Shown: piece after piece, positions 14,610 through 23,652 of the stretch | How positions within the stretch are numbered: the first letter of the stretch is position 1 | Layout of the letters: each line of letters opens with the position of its first letter | NCBI GenBank assembly: GCA_017451295.1 | Contig: JAFSPW010000034.1 | Coordinates: forward strand, 1 to 38,293 | Origin: Clostridia bacterium | Lineage (GTDB): Bacteria > Bacillota > Clostridia > Christensenellales > CAG-138 | Reading direction: 5' to 3' | Length of the DNA stretch: 38,293 bases | Position numbers and translations under genes: made by a program | The notes under the pieces: model-generated | What the model saw: the letters and a program-made list of their open reading frames with translations, nothing else | Told to the model about the DNA's origin: nothing | Databases searched by the model: none

Positions 14610-15761
14610 ATGAAGCAGATTTATTTGGACAACGCCGCAACTTCCTACCCCAAGCCGGATACCGTCCCTCAGGCTATGGTTCGGTATATTCAGCAGGTGG
14701 GTGCTCCTTTGAACCGATCCGGATACCGGAGCGCGCAGGAGGCGGAGCTTACCACGCTTTCCCTTCGGGAACGAATCAAACGGTTCTTTAACTTCCCGGA
14801 GAAAGCCAACCACGTCGTGCTGACACCGGGCAATACCTACAGCATCAACTATGTGCTCAAAGGCTACTTGCACCCCGGGGACCATGTCATCGTCAGCGCC
14901 ATGGAGCACAATGCCGTCATGCGTCCGCTGCTCCAGATGGAAGGGGTCAGCTTCGACCGGCTGCACGCCGATGAGGAGGGATTCGTCAATCCTAAGGAGC
15001 TGACGGGGCTCATCAGGAACAACACCCGCTTAATCATCATGGCCCACGGCTCCAATGTGTCCGGCTCCGTGCAAGATGCCAAGCAAATTGGAAACATAGC
15101 CGCTGCCCATGGCATCCCCTTTGTGCTGGATGGGGCACAAACCGCCGGGCATTATCCCGTAGACTATGAGGACCTTGCCCTTAGCGCCCTGTGTATTCCG
15201 GCCCATAAAGGGCTGCTTGGCCCGGGGGGCATCGGCGCTCTGCTACTTTCGGACGAATTTGCCCGGAAGCTGACGCCCTTAGTTGCCGGCGGCACCGGCA
15301 GCGTATCCGACAGCGAGCTGCTGCCCGCCTATCTGCCGGACCGCTTTGAATCCGGCACCATGAACCTGCCGGGCATCTACGGCTGGGAGGCTGCCATGGC
15401 CTTTGTGGAGGCACAAGGGGTAAAAGCTCTGCGTGTCCATGAGACGGAACTAACGGGGCGGTTTATTGAGGGACTCAGCACCGTACAGAACGTTCGCCTT
15501 TGCGGCCCAAAGGATATAGAAAGCCGGGTGGGGGTCATCTCCCTGGACTTTCTCAACAAAGACAACGGGGCCATGGCCTACGAGCTCGAACAGCAATTCG
15601 GTATTTTGACCCGCAGCGGCCTCCATTGCGCTCCCTCCGCACACAAGAGCCTGGGCACCTTCCCAAGGGGCACGGTCCGTTTCTCTTTGGGCTATGCCAA
15701 CACCAAAGAGGATGTAGATACCGCTTTAGAAGCCATAGAGAAGCTTAGCCGCCTACCGTAA
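14610..15761 (+). CDS. Cysteine desulfurase family protein, EF2568 type
   Basis: The 383-residue PLP enzyme is a class V aminotransferase (MKQIYLDNAATSYPKP start). The Schiff-base Lys is Lys200 in CIPAHKGLLGPGG, and the catalytic Cys is Cys340 in RSGLHCAPSAHKSLG. Its proportions match the EF2568-like branch (TIGR01977), described as co-occurring with SelD in genomes having selenium-dependent molybdenum hydroxylases. It may release selenium from selenocysteine, or sulfur, for SelD or hydroxylase maturation. Its stop overlaps the convergent selD stop region by 9 bp. No ribosome site precedes the ATG. Longer upstream reading is possible but would run into the LysR control region. Confidence 0.88.
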   Translation: MKQIYLDNAATSYPKPDTVPQAMVRYIQQVGAPLNRSGYRSAQEAELTTLSLRERIKRFFNFPEKANHVVLTPGNTYSINYVLKGYLHPGDHVIVSAMEHNAVMRPLLQMEGVSFDRLHADEEGFVNPKELTGLIRNNTRLIIMAHGSNVSGSVQDAKQIGNIAAAHGIPFVLDGAQTAGHYPVDYEDLALSALCIPAHKGLLGPGGIGALLLSDEFARKLTPLVAGGTGSVSDSELLPAYLPDRFESGTMNLPGIYGWEAAMAFVEAQGVKALRVHETELTGRFIEGLSTVQNVRLCGPKDIESRVGVISLDFLNKDNGAMAYELEQQFGILTRSGLHCAPSAHKSLGTFPRGTVRFSLGYANTKEDVDTALEAIEKLSRLP

Positions 15762-16793
15762 AAACAGGCGTTTGCCGCCGGTATAGGCTTCTACTCTGCC
15801 AATCCGCTGTGCGCTGGGCACGGCGGTTTTTAATTCGGCAAAAAGTGCATCGGCATCCTCTGGGGCGCAGGCGATAAGCAGTCCGCCGGAGGTTTGGGGG
15901 TCAAACAGCATGTCCTGCACCGCCAGCTCTACCTCTCCCCCGTCCACCATGCTTTCGGCAAAGGCACGGTTTCGATAGGCACCGGCGGGAATTAAGCCGA
16001 AGGTGGCCAGCTCCCTGGCTTCCGGCAGGAAGTCTATGGCGCTCGTGTCAATGATGGCCTGCACGTTGCTCCCTTCCATCATCTCGAGGCCATGCCCCAT
16101 GAGCCCGAAGCCGGTGACATCCGTACAGGCGTGAATGCGATACTTCACCATCACATCCCTTGCAGAGCGGTTCAGGGTGGTCATAAGGGAATACATGCGC
16201 GCTTTCCCTTCTTCGCTAACCATATCTACCTTGGCGGCGGTGCTGACGATGCCGATGCCGAGGGGCTTGGTTAAAAACAGAATGTCACCTGGCTGGGCGC
16301 CGGAGTTGGTTAAGATTTTATCCGGATGCACAAAGCCGGTAACGGCCAAACCGTATTTCGGTTCATCATCATGGATACTGTGACCGCCGGTAATCAGGGC
16401 ACCGGCTTCGTACACCTTATCGTAACCGCCCCGAAGCAAGTCGTGAACCGCCTGGGAGGGCATCTTCTCCGGCACCGCCATAATGTTTAAGCACAGCTTA
16501 GGTTCGCCGCCCATGGCATACACATCGGAAAGGGCGTTTGTGGCCGCAATCTGTCCAAACAGATAGGGGTCATCCGCAATGGGAGGAAAGAAATCCAACG
16601 TCTGTACCAACGCCAGCTCATCAGTAATTTTGTATACAGAAGCGTCGTCGCTGTGATCGAATCCCACCAAGAGGTTGGGATCGGAATGAACCTGAATATC
16701 CTTCAACAGTTTCGCCAATACCCCGGCGCCTACTTTAGCGCCGCATCCGGCGCATTTGCTTAGCTTCGTCAGCTTTACAGATTCCTCAGCCAT
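15753..16793 (-). CDS. selD: Selenide, water dikinase
   Basis: The 346-residue enzyme makes selenophosphate from selenide and ATP. The N-terminal LSKCAGCGAKVG contains the active-site Cys17 and Lys20 of SelD numbering. The site is encoded as Cys, not selenocysteine. Downstream are the ATP-site motifs GFDHSDDASVYK, TLDFFPPIADDPYLFG, GGHSIHDDEPKYGLAVTG and the C-terminal DPQTSGGLL. ATG 16793 follows GGGAGAAGG. No selA or selB is in the window. The neighbours point to use in a molybdenum hydroxylase, but use for selenoproteins elsewhere cannot be excluded. Confidence 0.95.
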   Translation of the reverse strand: MAEESVKLTKLSKCAGCGAKVGAGVLAKLLKDIQVHSDPNLLVGFDHSDDASVYKITDELALVQTLDFFPPIADDPYLFGQIAATNALSDVYAMGGEPKLCLNIMAVPEKMPSQAVHDLLRGGYDKVYEAGALITGGHSIHDDEPKYGLAVTGFVHPDKILTNSGAQPGDILFLTKPLGIGIVSTAAKVDMVSEEGKARMYSLMTTLNRSARDVMVKYRIHACTDVTGFGLMGHGLEMMEGSNVQAIIDTSAIDFLPEARELATFGLIPAGAYRNRAFAESMVDGGEVELAVQDMLFDPQTSGGLLIACAPEDADALFAELKTAVPSAQRIGRVEAYTGGKRLFLR

Positions 16794-16824
16794 GTTCCTT
16801 CTCCCTTTCATCGATTTTACAAAT

Positions 16825-16853
16825 AGTATAACACCGGGGTGAGAAACTGTAAA
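16825..16853 (-). promoter_or_regulatory. selD promoter
   Basis: On the minus strand TTTACA (16848-16853) and TATACT (16825-16830) lie 17 bases apart. The predicted start near 16818 gives a leader of about 25 bases before the selD ATG. Confidence 0.7.
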
Positions 16854-16972
16854 CAGGGATTCCTGGTTCTCTTTCACCGTTAGTTAGCAATTGAAGGATA
16901 TACTTTTAGGATAAATTAAACTTCGATGGATATAGTTGGGTCAAGTAAAAAAACAGAACAGGAGGACACACA

Positions 16973-17983
16973 ATGAGAAGCAGGTTTTGGATACGAGCAG
17001 CCTCCCTGACATGGGGACTGCTGCTCTTTGGATTCACAGTCTTTTCTTCCTTGGATACATTCATCATAGAGCACGCCTATGAAGCGGTGGAGGTGCAGCC
17101 AATGACAATCGTTCAGCCGGAGGAAGAAACAGAAGAAACAAAGGAAACGGAGATGGATATAATTGCCGCGGCACAAGAAGCTGAAAAAACAGAGGCGGTG
17201 GAAGTTGTCACAACGGAACCCATGGAAGTGGTCACTACGGAACCCATGGAAGTGGTCACTACGGAGAACTCCTATTCCGATGGGAACATCACCATCACCA
17301 TAGAGGAGATTCGTGCCTATGATTCCACTATATATGTAGCCGATGTGGTTTTGTCCTCTCCGGAGTATTTAAAGACCGCCTTTGCAAACAGCATCTATGG
17401 CCGCAACATCACGGAGAAGACCAGCACCATGGCCAACGAGACCAGCGCCATTCTGGCCATCAACGGAGATTATTACGGCGCAAGGGAAAGCGGATACGTC
17501 ATTCGCAACGGCGTGTTATATCGGGATAAAGCTTCCAAGAATGCAGAGGATTTGGTGATTTATGCTGACGGCAGCTTCGGCATCATTGAGGAATCACAGG
17601 TATCCGCCCAAGAGCTCCTCGAAGCCGGTGCATGGAATGTGCTATCCTTCGGCCCTGCCTTGATTGAAGATGGACAGATAGCCGTTACAGCCGATCAGGA
17701 GGTGGGCAAAGCCATGGCCAGCAATCCCAGAACCGCCATCGGCATAATCGACGCTCTGCACTATGTTTTCGTAGTGTCTGACGGGCGCACAAACTCCAGC
17801 GCCGGATTATCCTTAAGGGAGCTTGCACAGGTGTTGCAAAACCTGGGTGTAAAGACCGCCTATAACCTGGACGGGGGCGGTTCCTCCACCATGGTGTTCA
17901 TGGGCCAGGTGGTGAACAATCCCACCACCAACGGGAAACGGATTTCAGAAAGGAGCGTGAGTGACATTGTCTATGTCGCCTAA
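16973..17983 (+). CDS. Exported phosphodiester glycosidase (NAGPA) family protein
   Basis: The 336-residue protein has an N-terminal hydrophobic anchor or signal (residues 8-27). An acidic, Thr-rich linker (about 45-100) follows, with three copies of the 8-residue unit EVVTTEPM. The C-terminal domain (about 105-336) matches the NAGPA/DUF2233 phosphodiester glycosidase family: AILAINGDYYGARESGYVIRNG, SNPRTAIGI and the signature NLDGGGSSTM. Such domains hydrolyse sugar-phosphodiesters or modify cell-surface polymers. The start is fixed by CAGGAGG 8 bases before the ATG. The next gene overlaps its end by 23 bp. Confidence 0.85.
   Translation: MRSRFWIRAASLTWGLLLFGFTVFSSLDTFIIEHAYEAVEVQPMTIVQPEEETEETKETEMDIIAAAQEAEKTEAVEVVTTEPMEVVTTEPMEVVTTENSYSDGNITITIEEIRAYDSTIYVADVVLSSPEYLKTAFANSIYGRNITEKTSTMANETSAILAINGDYYGARESGYVIRNGVLYRDKASKNAEDLVIYADGSFGIIEESQVSAQELLEAGAWNVLSFGPALIEDGQIAVTADQEVGKAMASNPRTAIGIIDALHYVFVVSDGRTNSSAGLSLRELAQVLQNLGVKTAYNLDGGGSSTMVFMGQVVNNPTTNGKRISERSVSDIVYVA
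17201..17268 (+). repeat. 24-bp tandem repeats inside the linker of the NAGPA-family gene
   Basis: Units begin at 17201, 17225 and 17249 (GAAGTGGTCACTACGGAACC and variants), encoding EVVTTEPM, EVVTTEPM and EVVTTEN. In-frame repeats of this type change copy number easily and vary the length of the surface linker. Confidence 0.85.
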
Positions 17984-18407
17984 CAAAAACAACAATCGGA
18001 TGACAAGCATTCAAATCGCATGGAAATATGGGGTAATCTCCGTTCTGTGCGCTGCCATCGGAGCCGTCTACGAATACTTTAGCTTTGGTGTCTATGCCTA
18101 TGGCATGATTTACGCCTTTGCCTTTCCGCTCTTTCTCGGACTGCTTCCCGCTTTACTCTTTGCCAAAGCGAATAGGAAGCTGCCGCCTCAAGGCAGCAGG
18201 CTTCTGTGGCACTTTGGCGTTTCGGCCCTGACGGTGGGCAGCTTCTTCTCCGGTGCCTTGGAGATATACGGCACGGCCAGCAGCTTAACAAAGGTATACT
18301 GGTTTGTCGGCGTTGGGCTTTTGTTACTGGCGCTGCTTATTTGGGGACTGCAAAAAACCGGCCGAGCAAAGGCGGAACCCTTGCAGGCGGCCGGTGTGGC
18401 GCAATGA
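17961..18407 (+). CDS. Small four-helix membrane protein of unknown function
   Basis: The 148-residue protein has four hydrophobic segments (around residues 20-42, 45-68, 85-102 and 112-130). A GTG start at 17961 lies 5 bases after AAAGGAG; the ATG at 17973 is 17 bases away and less likely. The gene overlaps the NAGPA-family gene by 23 bp and so is translated with it, suggesting a linked envelope role. The family is not recognised. It ends 4 bp from the end of the convergent fhs gene. Confidence 0.75.
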   Translation: MTLSMSPNKNNNRMTSIQIAWKYGVISVLCAAIGAVYEYFSFGVYAYGMIYAFAFPLFLGLLPALLFAKANRKLPPQGSRLLWHFGVSALTVGSFFSGALEIYGTASSLTKVYWFVGVGLLLLALLIWGLQKTGRAKAEPLQAAGVAQ

Positions 18408-18411
18408 AGTA

Positions 18412-20085
18412 TTAGAATAAGCCCGAAATCTTTCCGTTCTCGTCCACGTCGATTCGCTCGGCGGCAGGTACTTTCGGCAGTCCCGGCATGGTCATAATCT
18501 CCCCGGTAAGGGCAACGATAAAGCCAGCTCCGGCGGATACCTTCAAATTGCGAACCTGGACGGTAAAACCGGTGGGAGCGCCTAACTCCCCCGGGTCATC
18601 GGAAAAGCTGTATTGTGTCTTGGCCATGCACACGGGCAAGCTGCCAAATCCCAGCTCCACGAGGCGACTTAGCTGCTTCTTTGCCCCGGGAGTCAGCTCC
18701 ACACCGTCGCCGCCGTACACCCGCTGCACGATGTGCTCCATCTTTTCAAGGATGGATTCACAGCTCTCGTAGGCAAAGTGGAAGTTGCTGGGCACCTCGC
18801 ACAGGCGAACCACCTCCTGCGCTAAGTCCATGCCGCCTTGACCGCCCTTTTCCCACACCTGGGAAAGGACCACGTTGACCCCCAACTCCTGGCACCTATG
18901 CCGCAGTAAGGCAATCTCCGCCTCCGTGTCCTGGGGGAACTGATTGATGGCCACCACCGCCGGCAAGCCAAAGGTGGTTTTGATGTTGCCGACATGGCGA
19001 AGGAGATTCGGCAAGCCCTTCTCTAAGGCCTCCAGGTTTTCCTGCCCCAACTCTGCCTTCTGGGCGCCGCCGTGATGCTTTAAGGCCCGGATAGTGGCCA
19101 CAACCACCACCGCATCGGGGACGAGATCCGCCATGCGGCACTTGATATCAAAGAACTTTTCCGCGCCCAAATCGGCACCGAACCCGGCTTCTGTCACGCA
19201 GTAGTCCCCTAACTTTAGGGCTAACTTGGTGGCGGTCACGCTGTTGCAACCGTGGGCAATGTTGGCAAAGGGCCCGCCGTGTACAAGCGCGGGCGTATGC
19301 TCCAAAGTCTGTACCAGATTGGGTTTTAGAGCATCTTTCAGCAAAGCAGCCATAGCTCCGGCAGCTTTTAGATCGCCGGCAGTTATGGGCTTGCCCCCAT
19401 AGGTATAGCCGACAACGATGTGGGAGAGCCGCTCCTTTAAATCCAGAATCCCGTCGGCCAGGCACAGCACTGCCATGACCTCCGAAGCTACGGTAATATC
19501 AAATCCATCCTCCCGGGGGACACCGTTCGCTTTGCCGCCAAGACCATCCACGATAAAGCGAAGCTGACGGTCGTTCATATCCACCGCCCGCTTCCAGGTG
19601 ATACTCTTGGGGTCGATGCCAAGGGTGTTGCCCTGCTGAATATGGTTATCCAGCATGGCGGCCAGCAGATTGTTTGCGGCACCGATGGCGTGGAAATCCC
19701 CGGTAAAATGAAGGTTGATATCCTCCATGGGCACCACCTGTGCACAGCCGCCTCCGGCAGCGCCGCCCTTAACGCCAAAGACCGGTCCCAAGGAAGGTTC
19801 CCGCAAGGCTACCACCGCATTTTTGCCGATGCGGCGCAGGCCGTCTGCAAGGCCGACGGTGGTGGTAGTTTTGCCCTCTCCGGCAGGGGTAGGCGTGATG
19901 GCGGTGACCAATATTAGCTTGCCGTTGGGACGGCTTAGCCCCTTAGCATAGTCAGGAGAAATCTTGGCCTTATAGGGACCGTATTGCTCGATATACTCCT
20001 GGGGAATGCCCAGAGAGGCAGCAATGTCCACAATGGGCAGCATGGGGGTGCTTTGAGCGATTTCGATGTCGGATTTGTATTCCAT
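18412..20085 (-). CDS. fhs: Formate-tetrahydrofolate ligase
   Basis: The 557-residue enzyme interconverts formate, ATP and THF with 10-formyl-THF. It has the expected length and the P-loop [11 protein letters not shown] (about 64-74). Conserved [47 protein letters not shown] and the C-terminal [16 protein letters not shown] are all intact. It lies 21 bp downstream of fchA, so the two make one folate unit. In a purine or glycine fermenter it can run backwards and make ATP from 10-formyl-THF. It also fits acetogenic or biosynthetic one-carbon flow. ATG 20085 follows GGGAG. Confidence 0.97.
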   Translation of the reverse strand: MEYKSDIEIAQSTPMLPIVDIAASLGIPQEYIEQYGPYKAKISPDYAKGLSRPNGKLILVTAITPTPAGEGKTTTTVGLADGLRRIGKNAVVALREPSLGPVFGVKGGAAGGGCAQVVPMEDINLHFTGDFHAIGAANNLLAAMLDNHIQQGNTLGIDPKSITWKRAVDMNDRQLRFIVDGLGGKANGVPREDGFDITVASEVMAVLCLADGILDLKERLSHIVVGYTYGGKPITAGDLKAAGAMAALLKDALKPNLVQTLEHTPALVHGGPFANIAHGCNSVTATKLALKLGDYCVTEAGFGADLGAEKFFDIKCRMADLVPDAVVVVATIRALKHHGGAQKAELGQENLEALEKGLPNLLRHVGNIKTTFGLPAVVAINQFPQDTEAEIALLRHRCQELGVNVVLSQVWEKGGQGGMDLAQEVVRLCEVPSNFHFAYESCESILEKMEHIVQRVYGGDGVELTPGAKKQLSRLVELGFGSLPVCMAKTQYSFSDDPGELGAPTGFTVQVRNLKVSAGAGFIVALTGEIMTMPGLPKVPAAERIDVDENGKISGLF

Positions 20086-20106
20086 GTTGATTCTCCCTGA
20101 TAGGTG

Positions 20107-20733
20107 TTATTGAAGTTTGGGCTGCAGGGCAAGGGCTTCCTTTTCGGCTTCCTCTGCATAGGATTCCAGCTGACGGCAGGCTTCGGCTGTGGCACAAACA
20201 AAAGCCTCATCCTCGATAGACTGCAAGTTGATTTTAACATTCAACAGCACCCCGCGCAAGGCACTTCTTGCCAGCATGGCGGCAGACAGCCCATCCGTTA
20301 CGGCGGTCGTATTCCCCTTCATTACGGCTAATCGGGCAAGGGGAAAGACAAGGGTAATGTGCTTGCCCGTCTCTAAAGGAACGAGCGTAGCTTTCTTTAG
20401 GGCGGTTTGCAGCGCCTGCTGCCGTTCATCTTTCTGCTGTTGGGTTTGCTTTGGCAGTTTTAGTGCCTGCATATAGTCGGTAAAGGAGGCGGCATCCCTG
20501 TCCATGTCCCCTAAGAGCAGCGACTGCAGGTCATCCGCCTGTTGAATGAGCGTCTCCATGTCCGCAGATACGGCTTCATATCCTTTTTTATCCTTTGTCA
20601 AATGGGCGACCATGGCAGCCAAAGCGGCGGCAAAAGCCCCCACCATGGCGCAGATGGCGCCGCCTCCCGGCGCAGGCGCTTTGGAAGCCGTCAGTTGGGA
20701 CAGATGCAGTATGCTTTCATCTTGCAAGGGCAT
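20107..20733 (-). CDS. fchA: Cyclodeaminase/cyclohydrolase (methenyl-THF cyclohydrolase, FchA type)
   Basis: The 208-residue helical protein belongs to the formimino-THF cyclodeaminase/FchA family. The family motif SKAPAPGGGAICAMVGAFAAALAAMVAHLT lies at about residues 17-46; KKATLVPLETG and NVKINLQSIED are also typical. Activities in the family are removal of ammonia from 5-formimino-THF and hydrolysis of 5,10-methenyl-THF. With fhs next door it would carry a formimino carbon to formate. GAGGT precedes the ATG. Which activity dominates cannot be told from the sequence. Confidence 0.9.
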   Translation of the reverse strand: MPLQDESILHLSQLTASKAPAPGGGAICAMVGAFAAALAAMVAHLTKDKKGYEAVSADMETLIQQADDLQSLLLGDMDRDAASFTDYMQALKLPKQTQQQKDERQQALQTALKKATLVPLETGKHITLVFPLARLAVMKGNTTAVTDGLSAAMLARSALRGVLLNVKINLQSIEDEAFVCATAEACRQLESYAEEAEKEALALQPKLQ

Positions 20734-20807
20734 ATCATTACCTCAAATCGCGCAGAATATATCAAAAAGAGTATATCACAGTAAATTATAATAAGAAAGT
20801 ACCTGGC

Positions 20808-21722
20808 TTACTCTCCATCAAAAAGAAGCACAGCTTTGAGAGCATCCGCCAAATAGGGCACGGAATTGGCTGCATCATCGAATGTGTTGGCGTTGTGCCC
20901 CAGCTCAATCAACATACAATAGGGACTCACATGCTGGTTATAGCGGCCCACCTTCAGCCGAATCTCCGTAGCAAGCTCAGGAGCCACTTGCTGCAACTTT
21001 TCCGTTATGGCTTTAGCCAGGGCATAGTTTTGCTTCCAATCATGGGCAGTGTCGTACTCCCCCTCATAGGTGCCGATGGAGGTACCCACCACGAAGAACA
21101 TCTTGGCGCAGCGCTGGCCGTTCAGGTACACGACATCATCCTTTCGCATACGCACATTGGCGGTGTTGCGATGTAAGTCGATATATACGGTGGCTTGGGG
21201 ATACTGCTCCATCACCTCCAGGGATCGGGAATAGGCGCTTCGAATCTCCGGAGGCTCCACATCGGTGGTGTCATGGAGTACGGTGAAGCCCTTTTTCTCC
21301 AGAGCTTCCTTCAGCAGCTCTCCGATTGCTACAATAGACTTGTCCTGTTCGAGGGTCTTGTAGCTTTCCGGCTCCGTCTCCTCGTATACATAGTCCTCCG
21401 TCTGGCGATAGGCCTCCTGTGCATGGGTGTGATAGATGAGAACCACCGGCTCCTGGGGCAAGGAAAACGACTGCTTTGTGAAGGAGTCATACAAATCCCG
21501 GTTGATAATCAGATTCCCGTTATCATCCTTGGGCACAAACAACGGCGTGGGACTGGGAACAGGCGTAGGTTCAGCAGTAACAAGTTTTTGGGTTGCCGTT
21601 ATGTCCACAGCGGCAGCAGAGATAGTGGGCCGTGCCGATGTATCCGCTGCCTTTTGCATCGGTTCCTGCTGTACACAGCCCATCAGCATCATACAAAGGA
21701 GTATGCCAAGCCACCGCTTCAA
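20808..21722 (-). CDS. spoIIP: Stage II sporulation protein P-like amidase, lipoprotein form
   Basis: The 304-residue protein has the SpoIIP catalytic region: VVLIYHTHAQEAY (His98, His100), YIDLHRN near residue 183 and MLIELGHNANT near 270. SpoIIP cleaves septal peptidoglycan during engulfment of the forespore. The N-terminus is a lipoprotein signal with lipobox LMGC and Cys16, followed by a Pro/Thr-rich linker. The start is TTG at 21722, forming a TTGA overlap with the upstream carboxypeptidase stop. GGGAGG lies 10 bases away. It supports a spore-forming host. Confidence 0.85.
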   Translation of the reverse strand: MKRWLGILLCMMLMGCVQQEPMQKAADTSARPTISAAAVDITATQKLVTAEPTPVPSPTPLFVPKDDNGNLIINRDLYDSFTKQSFSLPQEPVVLIYHTHAQEAYRQTEDYVYEETEPESYKTLEQDKSIVAIGELLKEALEKKGFTVLHDTTDVEPPEIRSAYSRSLEVMEQYPQATVYIDLHRNTANVRMRKDDVVYLNGQRCAKMFFVVGTSIGTYEGEYDTAHDWKQNYALAKAITEKLQQVAPELATEIRLKVGRYNQHVSPYCMLIELGHNANTFDDAANSVPYLADALKAVLLFDGE

Positions 21723-23215
21723 AGCCCGTACACCTCCCGATACTTGCTGGTGAGGTAGCGCACATAGTATTGAGGGTCAAATGGGGCTTGACAGGCGTTC
21801 TGCAACAACTCCTTGGGGGTGAGCAAGCACCCGAAGCGGTAGATTCTCTCCCTTAACCAGGCGACGATGGGACAGAGCTCTCCCCTGCCAACTAACTCCC
21901 ACACGGGGATATCCTGCTCCATGGTGTGGAGCATCTGGGCGCCGTAGGCGCTGCCCAAGGCATAGGAGGGGAAATAGCCGAAGGCGCCGCCGGACCAATG
22001 GGAATCCTGGAGAACGCCCATGGTGTCGTTAGGAACATCCACGCCCAAGTATTCCTTATACAGACGGTTCCATTCCCGGGGCAAATCCTCCACAGACAGC
22101 TCCCCGGCAATCAACCGCTTTTCCAGCTCGTACCGCACCATGATGTGGAAGCAATAGGTCAGCTCGTCCGCCTCTGTACGAATAAGGGAGGGCTGGCTCT
22201 TGTTCACCATCCGATAGAAGTCGCGTGGACTGACAGCCTTCAGCGCCCGTGGCCCAAGACGCTGGATATCCGGCAGGATATAGGATAAAAATGACTCGCT
22301 GCGGCCGATGATGTTTTCAAAGAACCGGCTTTGGGATTCATGTATGCCCATGCTCGAACCGGTGCCAAGAGGAGAATACTTGATGTCATCCCCTATGTTC
22401 AACTCGTATAGTGCGTGACCGCCTTCGTGTATGACGGAGTACATGCTGGAAGCGAATTCGGATTCATAATAATGGGTGGTGATGCGCACATCCTCCCGGG
22501 AAAAACCATCAGTAAAGGGGTGCTCCGTTTCAGCGATGCTGCAATGGTTGGGGTCGATGGTCATGACCTCCATTAGCCGCTTAGACAGCTTACGCTGCTT
22601 TTCAATGGGGAAACGCTTGTGCAGGGGGCTATCGTCAATAGCCTGGCCCCTCTGGGCAATTTCTTTTACAAGGGGAAGCAGTTCCTGCCGCAGCATGGAA
22701 AAGAATTGATCGAGCTCCCCCATGGTGATGCCCTTCTCATAGGTGTCCAGAAGCACATCGTAGGCAGGCTTTGTGCTGTCCCAATAGGCGGCAAAGCGGC
22801 GGGAATAGTCCACCAGTTTTTGAAGGTGGGGAGCAAAGAGCGCAAAGTCGTTGGTCTCCTTGGCGGTGTGCCAAACGTTGGAAGCTTCGTTGACCTCCAG
22901 CTGATAGGCAACATATTCCTCCATGGGAATCTTGTCCGTCCGCTGCATCTGTTCATATAGCTCCTCCGCCTCACGACGGGTCACATAATCCACCTGATCC
23001 TTATGGTCAAGAATCTCAAGAATCATGTCCTTAAAGGCAGGGCTGACGGTCAGTTCATAGATTTGCTGGGACAGAACCGCATACGTATTGCCCAGATGTT
23101 CCGAACCGCCCCTTGGCATGGCGGTGACGGAGTCAAAGCTCAAAACGCCCATGGCATGGTTATAGGCATTCAGCTTGTTTAGATGTCCTTTAAAATTGCG
23201 GACGGTCGTTTCCAT
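21719..23215 (-). CDS. M32-family metallocarboxypeptidase
   Basis: The 498-residue cytoplasmic zinc peptidase (carboxypeptidase Taq family) has HEXXH as HEGGH at residues 263-267, within DVRITTHYYESEFASSMYSVIHEGGHALYE. The third-ligand motif HESQSRFFEN and the family motif IRTEADELTY are present. The length is typical. GAGGTGATT precedes the ATG. It overlaps the spoIIP start by TTGA. It removes C-terminal residues from peptides. The link to the sporulation gene is probably only transcriptional. Confidence 0.95.
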   Translation of the reverse strand: METTVRNFKGHLNKLNAYNHAMGVLSFDSVTAMPRGGSEHLGNTYAVLSQQIYELTVSPAFKDMILEILDHKDQVDYVTRREAEELYEQMQRTDKIPMEEYVAYQLEVNEASNVWHTAKETNDFALFAPHLQKLVDYSRRFAAYWDSTKPAYDVLLDTYEKGITMGELDQFFSMLRQELLPLVKEIAQRGQAIDDSPLHKRFPIEKQRKLSKRLMEVMTIDPNHCSIAETEHPFTDGFSREDVRITTHYYESEFASSMYSVIHEGGHALYELNIGDDIKYSPLGTGSSMGIHESQSRFFENIIGRSESFLSYILPDIQRLGPRALKAVSPRDFYRMVNKSQPSLIRTEADELTYCFHIMVRYELEKRLIAGELSVEDLPREWNRLYKEYLGVDVPNDTMGVLQDSHWSGGAFGYFPSYALGSAYGAQMLHTMEQDIPVWELVGRGELCPIVAWLRERIYRFGCLLTPKELLQNACQAPFDPQYYVRYLTSKYREVYGL

Positions 23216-23305
23216 ATAATAATCACCTCGAATGAAAGTATATCAAGTGTGAGAATTCGAATCAAACAGAAAAGACAGTTTTTACCAAAAATACACAAGT
23301 GTCTA

Positions 23306-23335
23306 TAAAAAGAAAATCTCCCGCAAAGGGGAGAT
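23306..23335 (-). terminator. Intrinsic terminator of rpmE
   Basis: On the minus strand ATCTCCC (23335-23329) pairs with GGGAGAT (23322-23316), followed by TTTTCTTTTTAT. It closes the transcript containing rpmE, about 40 bases after its stop. Confidence 0.9.
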
Positions 23336-23373
23336 CAACTTTTTTGCCTGATAGAAGCCCAAGCTCCAGAGCC

Positions 23374-23571
23374 TTACATGCCGTACCGCTTTTTGAAGCG
23401 ATCGACCCGTCCGCCGCTGTCCACCAGCTTCTGCCGGCCCGTGAAGAACGGATGGCACTTGCTGCAGATTTCGACCTTGAGCTCATCCTTGGTGGAGCCG
23501 GTAACGAAGGTCTCACCGCAAGCGCAGCGCACGACGGCCTCGCCATAAGACGGTTGGATATCTTTCTTCAT
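23374..23571 (-). CDS. rpmE: Ribosomal protein bL31, zinc-binding type
   Basis: The 65-residue protein has Cys16, Cys18, Cys36 and Cys39, the zinc ligands of the C+ form of L31, and the conserved [20 protein letters not shown]. It is a complete large-subunit ribosomal protein. It has its own promoter upstream and a clear terminator downstream, so it is probably monocistronic although it lies after the guaD and membrane-protein genes. Confidence 0.97.
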   Translation of the reverse strand: MKKDIQPSYGEAVVRCACGETFVTGSTKDELKVEICSKCHPFFTGRQKLVDSGGRVDRFKKRYGM

Positions 23572-23612
23572 GTATTATCACTCCTTTGTCGTGTAATGCA
23601 TTACCAACAGGC

Positions 23613-23640
23613 ATTATACCACGGCAGAATGAAATTGCAA
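23613..23640 (-). promoter_or_regulatory. rpmE promoter
   Basis: On the minus strand TATAAT (23613-23618), preceded by TGG as an extended -10, lies 16 bases from TTGCAA (23635-23640). Transcription would start near 23606, about 35 bases before the ATG, which has AAAGGAG upstream. Confidence 0.75.
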
Positions 23641-23652
23641 CACTTTTTTTGT

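Noticed and set aside
15753..16793. SelD as a selenoprotein
   Set aside because: The active-site codon at residue 17 is Cys and the frame has no internal TGA.
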